A stretch of DNA of 64,000 nt from Prevotella sp. UBA2456 (GCA_002342415.1 DDPY01000053.1:106003-170002), one strand, 5' to 3'; shown: positions 16,612-28,170, counted from the stretch's first letter. The notes: a model not told the origin generated them from the letters alone. Made by a program: numbers and translations.

Positions 16612-19029
16612 TCAGTCTTGGAAGTAGACCTTCTTGACGCGACTGCTGATGCTGGTCAGCACTTCATAGGGGATGGTCTGCAGGGCATCGCTGAGCACGG
16701 TGACGGGCAGATGCTCGCCGAAGATCTCCACGCTGTCGCCCTCGTTGCAGGGAATATCGGTCACATCAATCATGGCGACATCCATACAGATATTGCCTAC
16801 ATACGGAGCCTTCTGTCCGTTGACCAGACAGTAGCAGGTGCCACGTCCCAGGTGACGGTTCAGCCCGTCGGCATAGCCTATGGGGATGGCGGCAATGACG
16901 GAGTCGCGCTTCAGTATTCCCTTTCGAGAGTAGCCCACCGTCTCGTCCTTGGGCACATGGCGCAACTGGAGGATGGTGGTCTTCAGCGTTGAGACGGTGC
17001 TCAGCATACGATTGTCGCGCGGGTCGACACCATAGAGGCCCAGTCCCAGACGGCACATATCCATCTGCCGCTCGGGGAAGTGCTCAATGGCTGCCGAATT
17101 GTCCATGTGGCGCAGTATCTTATGGTCAAAGGCAGCCTGCAACTGGCGGCTGGCACGGTCGAACTTCTCGAACTGCATCGCAGAGAAGCGGTCGAAGTCA
17201 TCACTGTCGGAGCCTACGAAATGACTGAATACCGAACGCGGTATGATGGCATTCTGCGACTTCAGCCTGCGTATCAGCTCGTCCATATCCCGCTCAGGGT
17301 CGAAGCCTAAGCGGTGCATGCCCGTATCCAGCTTGATGTGTACCGGCCATCCCGTAATACCCTGTTTCTCGGCAGCATGGATGAGCGCATCCATCAGGCG
17401 GAACGAGTACACCTCAGGCTCCAAATCGTAGTCGAACATGGTCTTGAAGGCCGTCATCTCTGGATTCATGATCATGATGTTCTGCGTAATGCCGCTGCGG
17501 CGCAGGGTGACGCCCTCGTCGGCCACTGCCACAGCCAGATAGTCCACCCGATGGTCCTGCAGCGTCTTCGACACTTCCACCGCACCGGCTCCATAGGCAT
17601 CGGCCTTCACCATACATACCAGCTTCGTTTCCGGCTTCAGGAACGAGCGATAGTAGTTCAGGTTGTCGACTAATGCGTTGAGGTTCACCTCCAGAATGGT
17701 CTCGTGGACTTTCTGTTCCAACTGCTCGGTAATCCTGTCGAAACCGAAGGAGCGCGAGCCTTTGATAATCACTACCTCGTTCTGCAACTGCCGGAAGGTA
17801 TTGCTTTGCAGAAAGTCCTCTGTCGTAGTGAAAAATTCCGTCGAGGGCAGATGGAAGACACTGGCCTGGGCCATCATGTGCGGTCCGATACCTATCAGTT
17901 TGGTGATGCCACGCGTTGAGCACAGCCTGTCCACCTCACCATAAAGTTCTGCGTCACTCTTGCCGCTCTGGTAGATGTCACTGAGTATCAGCGTACATTG
18001 GGTATGTTTCTTCCGTTCCTCGCGCTCTTCCCTTCGCTGCACAAAGTCGAGGGCAATATCGAGCGAGTTGATATCTGAGTTATACGAGTCGTTGATGAGC
18101 GTACATCCATGCTGTCCCTCTTTCACCTCCAGACGCATTGCCACCGGCTCCAGTCGTGCCATACGCTCAGCGAGCTGCTCCTGGGATACGCCTAAATAGC
18201 GTGCAGTTGCAGCCACTGCCAAGGAGCACTCTATGGAGGCCTCGTCATAGAAGGGCAGCTGATAGGTAGGCAACAGCTCGTCGCGATGCCACCCAATCTT
18301 CTGGCCCTTGAAACCGGAACGGCGAATGCAGCGGCTCACCAGGTCGTCATCGGCATTATAGATGACGACCTTTGCATCGTGAAACAGCTTCAGCTTCTCC
18401 ATACATTTCTCCTCCAGCGAGCGGAAGTTCTCCTGATGGGGAGCACCGATGGAGGTCAGCACACCGATGGTGGGCTGGATGATATCGTGCAACGCCTCCA
18501 TCTCGCCCAGCTGACTGATACCTGCCTCAAAGAGTCCCACCTGGGTCTGTTCATTGAGCAGCCACACCGACAGGGGCACACCAATCTGGGAATTGTAGCT
18601 CTTGGGCGAACGGGTCACCACATAGTCGGGCGACAGCACCTGATAGAGCCATTCCTTGACCATCGTCTTGCCGTTGGAGCCCGTAATACCGATAATGGGG
18701 ATGTCGAACTCGTCGCGATGGCGCTCTGCCAACCGTTGCAAGGCTTCCAGCGGCGAGGGCACCACGAGGAAGTTGGCATCAGAGAGTGGAGAGTGGGGAG
18801 TGGAGAATGGAGAGTCCTTCTCCACTACAAAGTTACGAACACCCCGGCGATAGAGGTCTTCGATATAGCGGTGCCCGTCGTTGCGGGCAGTTTTCAATGC
18901 AAAAAACAGCGTGCTTTCAGGGAAACAAAGCGAGCGACTGTCCGTCAGCAACCAGCCTATTTGGGCATCGGCAGTGCCGATGCGACGCGCTCCGATGAGC
19001 GTGGTAATCTTCTCAATCGTGTAATTCAT
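16612..19029 (-). CDS. murF-alr: Bifunctional MurF (UDP-MurNAc-tripeptide:D-Ala-D-Ala ligase) / alanine racemase
   Basis: 805 residues, a fusion well known in Bacteroidetes. The N-terminal MurF half has the ATP-binding motif GITGSNGKT (114-122) and the Mur ligase signature (EAGISQLGEME, ND-SYN segments); the C-terminal alanine racemase half begins near residue 450 with the PLP lysine in VCMVKADAYGAGA (about 476). It makes D-alanine and adds D-Ala-D-Ala to the peptidoglycan precursor in the cytosol. Its ATG overlaps the GSCFA gene's TGA (ATGA), so the genes are translationally coupled. Residues 72-83 are encoded by a 7-bp tandem repeat (18783-18817) inserted in frame in the N-terminal domain, in a place where MurF normally has a short surface loop. 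Confidence 0.95.
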   Translation of the reverse strand: MNYTIEKITTLIGARRIGTADAQIGWLLTDSRSLCFPESTLFFALKTARNDGHRYIEDLYRRGVRNFVVEKDSPFSTPHSPLSDANFLVVPSPLEALQRLAERHRDEFDIPIIGITGSNGKTMVKEWLYQVLSPDYVVTRSPKSYNSQIGVPLSVWLLNEQTQVGLFEAGISQLGEMEALHDIIQPTIGVLTSIGAPHQENFRSLEEKCMEKLKLFHDAKVVIYNADDDLVSRCIRRSGFKGQKIGWHRDELLPTYQLPFYDEASIECSLAVAATARYLGVSQEQLAERMARLEPVAMRLEVKEGQHGCTLINDSYNSDINSLDIALDFVQRREEREERKKHTQCTLILSDIYQSGKSDAELYGEVDRLCSTRGITKLIGIGPHMMAQASVFHLPSTEFFTTTEDFLQSNTFRQLQNEVVIIKGSRSFGFDRITEQLEQKVHETILEVNLNALVDNLNYYRSFLKPETKLVCMVKADAYGAGAVEVSKTLQDHRVDYLAVAVADEGVTLRRSGITQNIMIMNPEMTAFKTMFDYDLEPEVYSFRLMDALIHAAEKQGITGWPVHIKLDTGMHRLGFDPERDMDELIRRLKSQNAIIPRSVFSHFVGSDSDDFDRFSAMQFEKFDRASRQLQAAFDHKILRHMDNSAAIEHFPERQMDMCRLGLGLYGVDPRDNRMLSTVSTLKTTILQLRHVPKDETVGYSRKGILKRDSVIAAIPIGYADGLNRHLGRGTCYCLVNGQKAPYVGNICMDVAMIDVTDIPCNEGDSVEIFGEHLPVTVLSDALQTIPYEVLTSISSRVKKVYFQD
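18783..18817. repeat. In-frame 7-bp tandem repeat inside murF-alr (AGAGTGG type)
   Basis: Five 7-bp units close to AGAGTGG. Read in the gene's frame they give Ser/Pro-rich residues (FSTPHSPLS). Confidence 0.8.
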
Positions 19030-19843
19030 AGCGCGAAGGTAGTGTATTTTTTTCGTAATTCTGCTATTTTTAACATAGTTTTATCCATAAAAGCCCGATA
19101 TTCTGCCCCCTCGGGGTTGAAGGGCTTGTGAGCTAATGCCTGTTTCAAGGGCTGCCATTCGGCAAGATACTGTTTGGCTTCTGCCGAGAAACAGGTGTCC
19201 ACCAGCCGCTCCCAGATGTATTCCACTGCCTGGTCGGAAGGATGCAGCATGTCGGAAGCATAGAACCGGTAGTCGCGCAGCTCGTCCATCACGATCTCGT
19301 AGGCGGGGAAGTAGCTTACCGTCCCTTGCAGTCCGGCAGCCTGAGCCTCGCCCACCACCTTGTCTGCCGCCAACAGCAGGGTAGCCTTCGACAGCTGGCT
19401 TTCGTGGTAGCCGTATTTCCGATAGCGGATGGGGCTCACCGTCAGCATCACCTTGACCGCAGCATTGCGCTGTCGCAACACGCCGACAGCCCGTCGCAGA
19501 TAGTCCGCACACTCGTCGATGGTCAGTGTCTCTTCCTGAAACAGGGCTGCGGGCCGCTTCTCGCAGTTGTCCACGATCTCGCCCGTCTCCTTCAACAGGT
19601 ACACATGGTTCGTGCCCAGCGTCAGAAAAGCCGTCTTCGGCACCGCCTCGCAACGTTCTATAGTGTGCAGGATGCTGGCAGGATTATACATCGTGCCGTA
19701 TGGGTTCAGCGTCACGGGGAATCCCTCGTCGCGGAAACGCTGCCCGATACCTTGGGCAAAGCAGGAGCCCACGAAGAGCAGTTCCTCGCAGGGACCAATC
19801 TCGAAGTCCGCCTTCTTAATCTCTATCCTCGTTCTGAACTCCA

Positions 19844-19844
<1 letters not shown>
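19026..19844 (-). CDS. GSCFA domain protein (SGNH-hydrolase-like), function unknown
   Basis: 272 residues. The motif FVGSCFAQGIGQRF (about 26-39) defines the GSCFA family, which is distantly related to GDSL/SGNH esterases: the Ser of GSCFA is the likely nucleophile and the C-terminal part has YASDMLHPSDQAVEYIW with an Asp-x-x-His that could complete a triad. No signal peptide, so cytosolic. It overlaps fkp by one base (TGATG) and murF-alr by four bases, which suggests a co-translated set, perhaps in envelope glycan modification. The substrate is unknown. Confidence 0.85.
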
Positions 19845-22513
<2,669 letters not shown>

Positions 22514-22533
22514 CTTTTTTTGCTTTTTGCTTG

Positions 22534-22565
22534 CAAAAGTAATAAAAATGCCCCTATCCGCCAAA
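22534..22565 (-). promoter_or_regulatory. Promoter of the fkp operon
   Basis: Minus strand TTTG (22565-22562), 20-nt spacer, TACTTTTG (22541-22534), 20 nt before the chosen ATG. Confidence 0.7.
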
Positions 22566-22703
22566 CTTTCCGAAGATATTTTCAGTCCAGAGCGTCACGG
22601 AAAATCCTCTCGGTCTCCTGCTCCCTCTCCCACGCGTCCATCTCCGAGTCCCATTCCGATATAATGGTGAACCTGAGTATTTTTCACTTTGAGGCAGTTG
22701 CGA

Positions 22704-22720
22704 TTACACATTTTGTGTAA
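22704..22720. promoter_or_regulatory. Inverted repeat, possible operator
   Basis: TTACACA, 3 nt, TGTGTAA: a perfect 7-bp inverted repeat just upstream of the -33 box of the ATPase remnant promoter. Confidence 0.4.
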
Positions 22721-22725
22721 CACAT

Positions 22726-22757
22726 TTTGCGTAATTCGAAATAATTGTGTATATTTG
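22726..22757 (+). promoter_or_regulatory. Promoter upstream of the ATPase remnant
   Basis: TTTG (22726-22729), 20-nt spacer, TATATTTG (22750-22757); start codon at 22785. Confidence 0.7.
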
Positions 22758-22784
22758 CACCCGAGAACACTAACAAAGGTTATT

Positions 22785-23615
22785 ATGGAGAATCCATTTG
22801 TCATCAAGTCGCTTCGTCCTCAACTGTCATTCGACAACATTACAGGCGAGCCTCAACTCCAGATAGCCTATCAGACAGCACACGAAAAAGAATATACGCT
22901 GCGCGGACTTTTAGATTTCCTCGACAGTCAAGGCGAACACATCGTTATCGCTATCGATGAGTTTCAGCAGATCCGTGACTATCCGGAAAAGAACATGGAA
23001 GCGCTACTACGAACCTATATCCAGCAGACACACCATCTGACATTCATCTTCTGTGACAGCAAGAAATACTTGATGGCAGACATCTTCTCCAATGAGAAGA
23101 AACCTTTCTACAACAGCACAGCCTTTGTCTCACTTGACAAAATATCAGAAACCTCATATTCAACTTTTATCCGCAAACTATTGAACGAACGAGGCAGAAG
23201 CATCACAGACGAAGCCCTCCAGTTTATACTGGAATGGACCCGTCGTCATACTTACTATACCCAGCAAGTCTGCCATACCGTCTTTGCAAATGAGAGTACC
23301 AACATCACCATCAACGATGTGAAATGCGCCTGTCAGCAACTGATGAAGCAGGGCGAGACCGTTTTCCTGCAATATCGCCAGATGCTGACAAACAAGCAAT
23401 GGAATTATTTGATTGCAGTAGCCAAAGAAGGCAGTGTACAACAGATTACTGCCTCCGAATTTCTCAAGAAGCACAACATTGGTACACCTTCAACCTCCCG
23501 TCGTCTTGCAGATGCACTTTGCGAAAAAGGCTTGCTCAACGACGACATCACCCTCGAAGGAACTACTTACTCAGTCGGTGACGTATTCCTCTCCCGCTGG
23601 ATGGAGCGACTATAA
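22785..23615 (+). pseudogene. Archaeal-type AAA ATPase lacking its P-loop (internal deletion)
   Basis: 276 residues from ATG at 22785. The start MENPFVIKS resembles the beginning of this Bacteroidetes AAA family, and from about residue 45 onward the Walker B region (IVIAIDEFQQIRDYPEKNMEALLRTYIQ), sensor region (FIFCDSKKYLMADIF, PFYNSTAFVSLDKI) and winged-helix C-terminus (SVQQITASEFLKKHNIGTPSTSRRLADAL) are well kept. Missing is the segment between, which in relatives holds the Walker A motif (SPRRIGKTSL-type) and roughly 100 further residues. The frame is open and the promoter good, so a protein could be made, but it should not bind ATP. It may be a decaying gene or a dominant-negative fragment. 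The family is often solitary and of unknown role. Confidence 0.65.
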
Positions 23616-23617
23616 AT

Positions 23618-23667
23618 TCATCCTCAACGAGCCGTAATATCATCCTCAACGAGCCGTAATTTCATCC
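23618..23667. repeat. 22-bp-period direct repeat after the ATPase remnant
   Basis: A 21-bp segment starting TCATCCTCAACGAGCC occurs at 23618 and 23640, with a third partial unit (TCATCC) at 23662; the period is exactly 22 bp. Confidence 0.85.
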
Positions 23668-23669
23668 AT

Positions 23670-23780
23670 AAACTCCTACCACCCCTACCATGACAGGGCT
23701 GAAAAGCCGATGTACAAAGGGATTGAAGCATGGTAGGTGTTGCCGCAACTCCTACCATACACCTACCATACTCCTACCAT
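23670..23780 (+). repeat. 111-bp hairpin element, copy A of an inverted pair
   Basis: Near-identical in reverse complement to 24163-24273. Inside are CCTACCATG/CATGGTAGG (a long-range stem), a small GGCT-GAAA-AGCC hairpin, and a 14-bp stem from ATGGTAGGTGTTGC to GCAACTCCTACCAT with a one-base loop and one mismatch. Confidence 0.85.
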
Positions 23781-23790
23781 ACCCCTACCG
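23751..23790 (+). repeat. Four CCTACC boxes at 11-bp spacing
   Basis: CCTACCAT begins at 23751, 23762 and 23773, and the variant CCTACCGT at 23784: an exact 11-bp period, about one helical turn. Confidence 0.85.
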
Positions 23791-23839
23791 TGTAAATGAT
23801 TCTAGTTTCGCATGATTCACATTGCTCAACTTTCAGAGG

Positions 23840-23867
23840 AAAGAAGTAAGTGGTGAGAGGTAAGAGA
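23840..23867. repeat. 7-bp tandem repeat (TAAGTGG type)
   Basis: Four degenerate 7-bp units between the two hairpin elements; closely similar to the array at 46101-46136. Confidence 0.55.
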
Positions 23868-24162
23868 AAAACAAAGTAAATATTTTTCACGGCTTCCCGT
23901 TTGATTCTCTCCTATTGGCATCATAGAACTGGTAATGAGGGTGTTTTTACTGGCAGGCCTGCCAGAAAATTTTCCCTGCCCTGAGAAAAATATTTTTCCT
24001 TAATAGGAGCAATTTTCCTCTTTAATAGTAGTGATATTCAAGCTCAGAAGAAAGTTAAATTTTGTCGTTATATTTCAATTATCCTGCAAGATCGCGTACA
24101 AGTCAAAAAAAAGTTCATTATGGCCATGTAACCCATTACAAAGCTATTCCAAAGAAGGCGGC

Positions 24163-24273
24163 ATAGTAGGAGTGATGGTAGGTGTATGGTAGGAGTTGCG
24201 GCAACACCTACCATGCTTCAATCCCTTTGTACATCGGCCTTCCAGCCCTGTCATGGTAGGAGGGTAGGAGTTT
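24163..24273 (-). repeat. 111-bp hairpin element, copy B of an inverted pair
   Basis: Inverted copy of 23670-23780. The few differences include loop changes in the small hairpin (GGCT-GGAA-GGCC), which keep it pairable as RNA and keep a GNRA-type tetraloop. Confidence 0.85.
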
Positions 24274-24345
24274 CTGACATCTACAAAAACACGGTTTTTT
24301 TGTCACTTTTTGGGTGAAGAAAGACTTTTTTTGCAGAAAAAACAT

Positions 24346-24353
24346 TAACTTTG
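24346..24353 (+). promoter_or_regulatory. Promoter -7 element of fucP
   Basis: TAACTTTG 23 nt before the fucP start codon. No TTTG at the usual distance. Confidence 0.55.
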
Positions 24354-24376
24354 CCGCAAAATAAATATTCATACTA

Positions 24377-25708
24377 ATGAGCATTTCTGAAAACAAGTCA
24401 GTCTCGAAGAGACAGCTAAACGGCTTTTTTGCCGCATTCACACTCATAGCACTGTGCTTCGCATTGTGGGGTTTTGCCAATAATGTTACCTCACCGATGG
24501 TGGGTGCCTTTTCCAAAATATTCCGCATGAGCACCAGTGAGGCAACCCTCGTGCCCGTAGTCTTCAACCTGGGATACTTCTGCATGGCGCTGCCCGCAGC
24601 GCTGTTCATACAACGGTTCTCGTTCAAGTGGGGCGTACTGGTGGGGCTGGCGCTGTATGCGCTGGGGGCCTTCCTGTTCCTACCAGCCAAGATGGTGGGG
24701 TCGTTCATGCCGTTCCTCGGGGCTTACTTTGTGCTGACGTGCGGACTGTCGTTTCTGGAGACGAGTTGCAATCCGTATGTCTACTGCATGGGCAGCGAGA
24801 AGCGTGCCGTTCAGCGTCTGAACACGGCCCAGGCTTTCAATGCATTAGGATCGGTGGCAGGTATGCTGGTAGCCGTCTTTGTACACCAGCGCCTGAACCC
24901 GTTGGAGAGTCATGTGAGGGCGCAGATGCCCCAACAGCAGTTTGACATCATCAAGGACCACGACCTAAACATTCTGATTGAGCCGTATATTTATATCGGT
25001 GCGATGGTGGTGCTGATCATGGTGGTGCTCTACTTGACCCATGTGCCGCGTTACGATATGCCCGGCAATGGCAAGGACATCACGACAATACTAACGGAAC
25101 TGTGGCATCGCAAGAACTACCGTGAGGGTGTCTTGGCCGAATTCTTCTATGTGGGTGCGCAGGCAGCCTGCTGGATGTATATCATCATCTACGGCACGCG
25201 TATCTTTATTGCCGAGGGAATGACGGAACAGGAGGCGGAGGTGCTGTCGCAGAAGTTCAACATCGTAGCCATCGTCTTCTTTGCCTGCAGCCGCTTTATC
25301 TGCGCCTGGCTCATGAACTGGTTCTCGCCGGAGCGTATGCTGTCGACGATGGCGATACTGGGCATCGCGGCGCTGATGGGTGTCATCTTCCTGACCGACC
25401 GCAACGGCATCTACTGTCTGGTGACGGTGAGCATCTGTCTGTCGCTGATGTTCCCCACCATCTACGGGTTGGCACTGCGCGGCATCGGTGAGAATATCAA
25501 GATAGCAGGTGCAGGACTGATTATGGCCATCCTGGGGGGATCGTTCTTCCCACCCATTCAGGCCATCATCATTGAAAGTCATATCACGGTGTTGGGACTG
25601 CCCAGCACCAATCTGTCGTTTCTTATTCCGCTGCTGTGTCTGGCGATGGTTGTCTGGTATGCACACCGCGCTTACGTAAGGCATTGTATCCGAGGAATAG
25701 AAGAATAA
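24377..25708 (+). CDS. fucP: L-fucose:proton symporter FucP (MFS)
   Basis: 443 residues, twelve predicted membrane helices. The start FFAAFTLIALCFALWGFANNVTSP and the segment SFLETSCNPYVYCMGSEKRAVQRLNTAQAFNALGSVAG are hallmarks of the FucP subfamily of the major facilitator superfamily, which imports L-fucose with a proton. It probably feeds the nearby Fkp enzyme so that host- or diet-derived fucose ends up on surface glycans. Separated from fkp by a degenerate ATPase gene and a repeat-rich stretch, which may have inserted between the two. The last 86 bp overlap the 3' end of yfhO on the other strand. Confidence 0.92.
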   Translation: MSISENKSVSKRQLNGFFAAFTLIALCFALWGFANNVTSPMVGAFSKIFRMSTSEATLVPVVFNLGYFCMALPAALFIQRFSFKWGVLVGLALYALGAFLFLPAKMVGSFMPFLGAYFVLTCGLSFLETSCNPYVYCMGSEKRAVQRLNTAQAFNALGSVAGMLVAVFVHQRLNPLESHVRAQMPQQQFDIIKDHDLNILIEPYIYIGAMVVLIMVVLYLTHVPRYDMPGNGKDITTILTELWHRKNYREGVLAEFFYVGAQAACWMYIIIYGTRIFIAEGMTEQEAEVLSQKFNIVAIVFFACSRFICAWLMNWFSPERMLSTMAILGIAALMGVIFLTDRNGIYCLVTVSICLSLMFPTIYGLALRGIGENIKIAGAGLIMAILGGSFFPPIQAIIIESHITVLGLPSTNLSFLIPLLCLAMVVWYAHRAYVRHCIRGIEE

Positions 25709-28148
25709 GCAACAGCACCGCATAGGCCGCATAGGCAATGGTCTCGGTGCGGTCGATGCTCTTGGGGAAGAAGCTCAGCACAACCTCGTGGTTGCCGGGC
25801 TTCACCTTCAGTGCACGCAACACGTAGTCAACACGTCCCAGTTCCTGCTCAACGCCATCTACGGTTGCCGTCCAGCCAGGATAGTAGATTTCGGAGAACA
25901 CCACGACACCGCCCTTATCGGAGCTGACCTCATAGACCAGCTGGTTGGGCTCATACTTCTTCAGCGTAACGCGGCTCAACGTATCCTGAGCGACAGCCTG
26001 ACCGAGGACATCCTGGAACTTCTTGTCGGCCACTGCCTCATGGCGCAGCGAGAGCTGTCCCGTCATATCGAGCTCCTGATTGGCATTGTCGACATAGTGC
26101 AGCTTGTCAACCAGCCAGGCGTTGCCATAGGCATAGGGATTTTCGACGGGAACGGTCTGACCGCCCTGCAAGGGGAGAATGAAGTACTTGGTGTTGAGCA
26201 TATTGAGCACGGGATAGATGCTGTCGCCATTGACCCGGGTCATATCGCCGCCGGCATCGGCTACAGCACCATACAGACGTTGCATCTCGGGCTCGATATG
26301 GGCGTCGATGAGTTCCTGATAGCGGCGCAGTTTGGCAGCATGATAGCCTCCGATGCTCTTCAGATAGTAGGAGGTCTCGTTCTCGTTGAAGGTCGAGGTG
26401 GCGAGGTTGAGCACACGGAAGTCGGGAGCCTTGTCCTGCAGGATATGGTCGATGGCTGCCGTCTTCTGGATGGGCTGCTCGCGCACGCTGGCAGAGACGA
26501 ACATGCCGTCGTTGAGATAGCGCTTGTTGACCTGCCACATATCGACCAGACAGAGCACCACCAGACAGGCGGTCATCAACTCTACACGTACCTTCTGATA
26601 CTTATAGAGCAAGAGGAAGAGGGTGCCGATGACGATAATCCAGAACGAGCGCCAGCAGTCGGCTGTGAACACCGCCACGCGCATCTCAGTGAGGTTCTGC
26701 ACTAAGGGAGCCAGTTCCTCGGCAGGTATCTGACTCATGGCCTGCATTTCGCTCTGGCTGATATAGTCGGGGAAGAACAGGCGGGGCATCAGGGCAAAGA
26801 GCAGGCAGGCACCGGCAGTAAGACCAAAGGAGGTGTAGAGCCACTTGGCCTTGGTGGTCAACAGAGAAGGCTCGTCGATGAGCCGCTTCAGTGCGAGCAT
26901 GGCCAGCAGGGGGATCGAAAACTCAGCAATCACCAGTATGGAGGCCACCGTACGGAACTTGGCATACAGCGGGATATAGTCGAGGAAGAAGTCGGTGAAG
27001 GGCATGAAATTGCGTCCCCACGACAACAGCACAGACAGGATGGTCACGACCAAGAGGGCCCACTTCATAGGTCCCTTGACGATAAACAGTCCCAACACGA
27101 AGAGCATGAGTACGAACGCTCCGACATACACAGGACCTGCCGTCATGGGCTGCTCGCCCCAGTACTGTCCAATCTGCTGATAGATACTTAAATAGTTGTT
27201 GTCGGCATGCTTCATCGCTGTTGCGCTCTGTGCCATCGGCACCGAGGCACCGCCCTTGGCATTGGGGATGAGCAGCGTCCAGGTTTCGTCGATGCCATAG
27301 CTCCACTGCGTGATATAGTCGCGATCGAGTCCGCTGGAGGTCTGGTTCGCAGCATTCTCCTTCACCAGTTCACTCTTGCCGCGCATCGACTCCTGACCAT
27401 AGAGCCACGTATGATAGAGATTCGACAGGTTGATGCTGATGCCGATAGCGGCACCTGCCATACAGACAGCAGTGGCCTTCAGCAGATGCGTGTAGCGCTT
27501 CTGACGGACATTCTCGATGACATAGGCAATGTACATGGCCAGAATGACGAACAGATAATAATAGGTCATCTGCACATGGTTGGCAAGCACCTCTAAAGCC
27601 GAGAACACCGCCGTGAGCACCAGTCCCCAGAGATAGCGTCCCTTGAACGCCAGCACCACTCCGGCAATCATCGGAGGCAGATAGGCCAGCGCCATCACCT
27701 TCCAGATATGTCCGGCAGCAATGATAATGAAGAAATAGCTGGAGAACGCCCAGACCACGGCACCGAGCATGGCCAGATACCACCGGAAGTCGAAGGCGCG
27801 CATGAGGATGTAGAAGCCTAACAGATAGACAAAGACATACCACACATTCTCTGGCAGCCACAGATGGTAGGCTTTCTCGACCTTGGTCAAGATGGCATTG
27901 CTATTGTAGGAAGGTGCCATCTGGTAGGTAGGCATACCTCCGAACAGGGCATTGGTCCACCGCGTGCGCTCGCCCGTACGCTGTTCGTATTCCGACATCT
28001 CCTGACCTGCACCCCTGCCTGCCGACGAGTCGTGGCGATAAAGGATGCGCCCCTCAATATCTGCAGGGAAGAAGTAGGCAAACGAAATCACTGCAAATAA
28101 TACTACTGCCAACACATCGGGCAGCCATACTTTCAGACTCTTCATCAT
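25623..28148 (-). CDS. YfhO family membrane protein
   Basis: 841 residues with a large multi-helix membrane domain (about twelve segments), a periplasmic domain after about residue 520, and a final membrane helix (YAAYAVLLLILLFLGY) before a basic tail. YfhO homologues are GT-C-like proteins: in Gram-positive bacteria they are needed for lipoteichoic acid glycosylation, and in Bacteroidetes the role is unknown but transfer of sugars from lipid carriers across the inner membrane is a fair inference. Near the N-terminus, ADIEGRILYRHDSSAGRGAGQEM has acidic residues placed like the GT-C catalytic loop. The C-terminal codons overlap fucP by 86 bp, tail to tail; both frames are conserved in type, so the overlap seems real. 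Confidence 0.88.
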   Translation of the reverse strand: MMKSLKVWLPDVLAVVLFAVISFAYFFPADIEGRILYRHDSSAGRGAGQEMSEYEQRTGERTRWTNALFGGMPTYQMAPSYNSNAILTKVEKAYHLWLPENVWYVFVYLLGFYILMRAFDFRWYLAMLGAVVWAFSSYFFIIIAAGHIWKVMALAYLPPMIAGVVLAFKGRYLWGLVLTAVFSALEVLANHVQMTYYYLFVILAMYIAYVIENVRQKRYTHLLKATAVCMAGAAIGISINLSNLYHTWLYGQESMRGKSELVKENAANQTSSGLDRDYITQWSYGIDETWTLLIPNAKGGASVPMAQSATAMKHADNNYLSIYQQIGQYWGEQPMTAGPVYVGAFVLMLFVLGLFIVKGPMKWALLVVTILSVLLSWGRNFMPFTDFFLDYIPLYAKFRTVASILVIAEFSIPLLAMLALKRLIDEPSLLTTKAKWLYTSFGLTAGACLLFALMPRLFFPDYISQSEMQAMSQIPAEELAPLVQNLTEMRVAVFTADCWRSFWIIVIGTLFLLLYKYQKVRVELMTACLVVLCLVDMWQVNKRYLNDGMFVSASVREQPIQKTAAIDHILQDKAPDFRVLNLATSTFNENETSYYLKSIGGYHAAKLRRYQELIDAHIEPEMQRLYGAVADAGGDMTRVNGDSIYPVLNMLNTKYFILPLQGGQTVPVENPYAYGNAWLVDKLHYVDNANQELDMTGQLSLRHEAVADKKFQDVLGQAVAQDTLSRVTLKKYEPNQLVYEVSSDKGGVVVFSEIYYPGWTATVDGVEQELGRVDYVLRALKVKPGNHEVVLSFFPKSIDRTETIAYAAYAVLLLILLFLGYNALRKRGVHTRQPSPDTAAE

Positions 28149-28170
28149 ACTTTTTTTAAGTTTTTGGGTG

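Larger units (their letters stand above)
23616..24376. other. 761-bp non-coding stretch rich in palindromes and repeats
   Basis: No plausible gene on either strand. In order it holds a 22-bp direct repeat (23618-23667), a 111-bp hairpin-forming repeat (23670-23780) with an 11-bp CCTACCAT series, a 7-bp tandem array (23840-23867), a 16-bp perfect palindrome CTGGCAGGCCTGCCAG (23950-23965), a 14-bp palindrome GAAAAATATTTTTC (23985-23998), the inverted second copy of the 111-bp repeat (24163-24273) and the fucP promoter. The centre is AT-rich. Confidence 0.8.

Noticed and set aside
22514..22564. Longer start for fkp (ATG at 22564)
   Set aside because: A consensus promoter overlaps it; the ATG at 22513 gives the usual N-terminus.
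23670..24273. Invertible promoter (phase switch) bounded by inverted repeats
   Set aside because: No TAnnTTTG promoter lies between the copies, the fucP promoter is outside, and no invertase gene is near.
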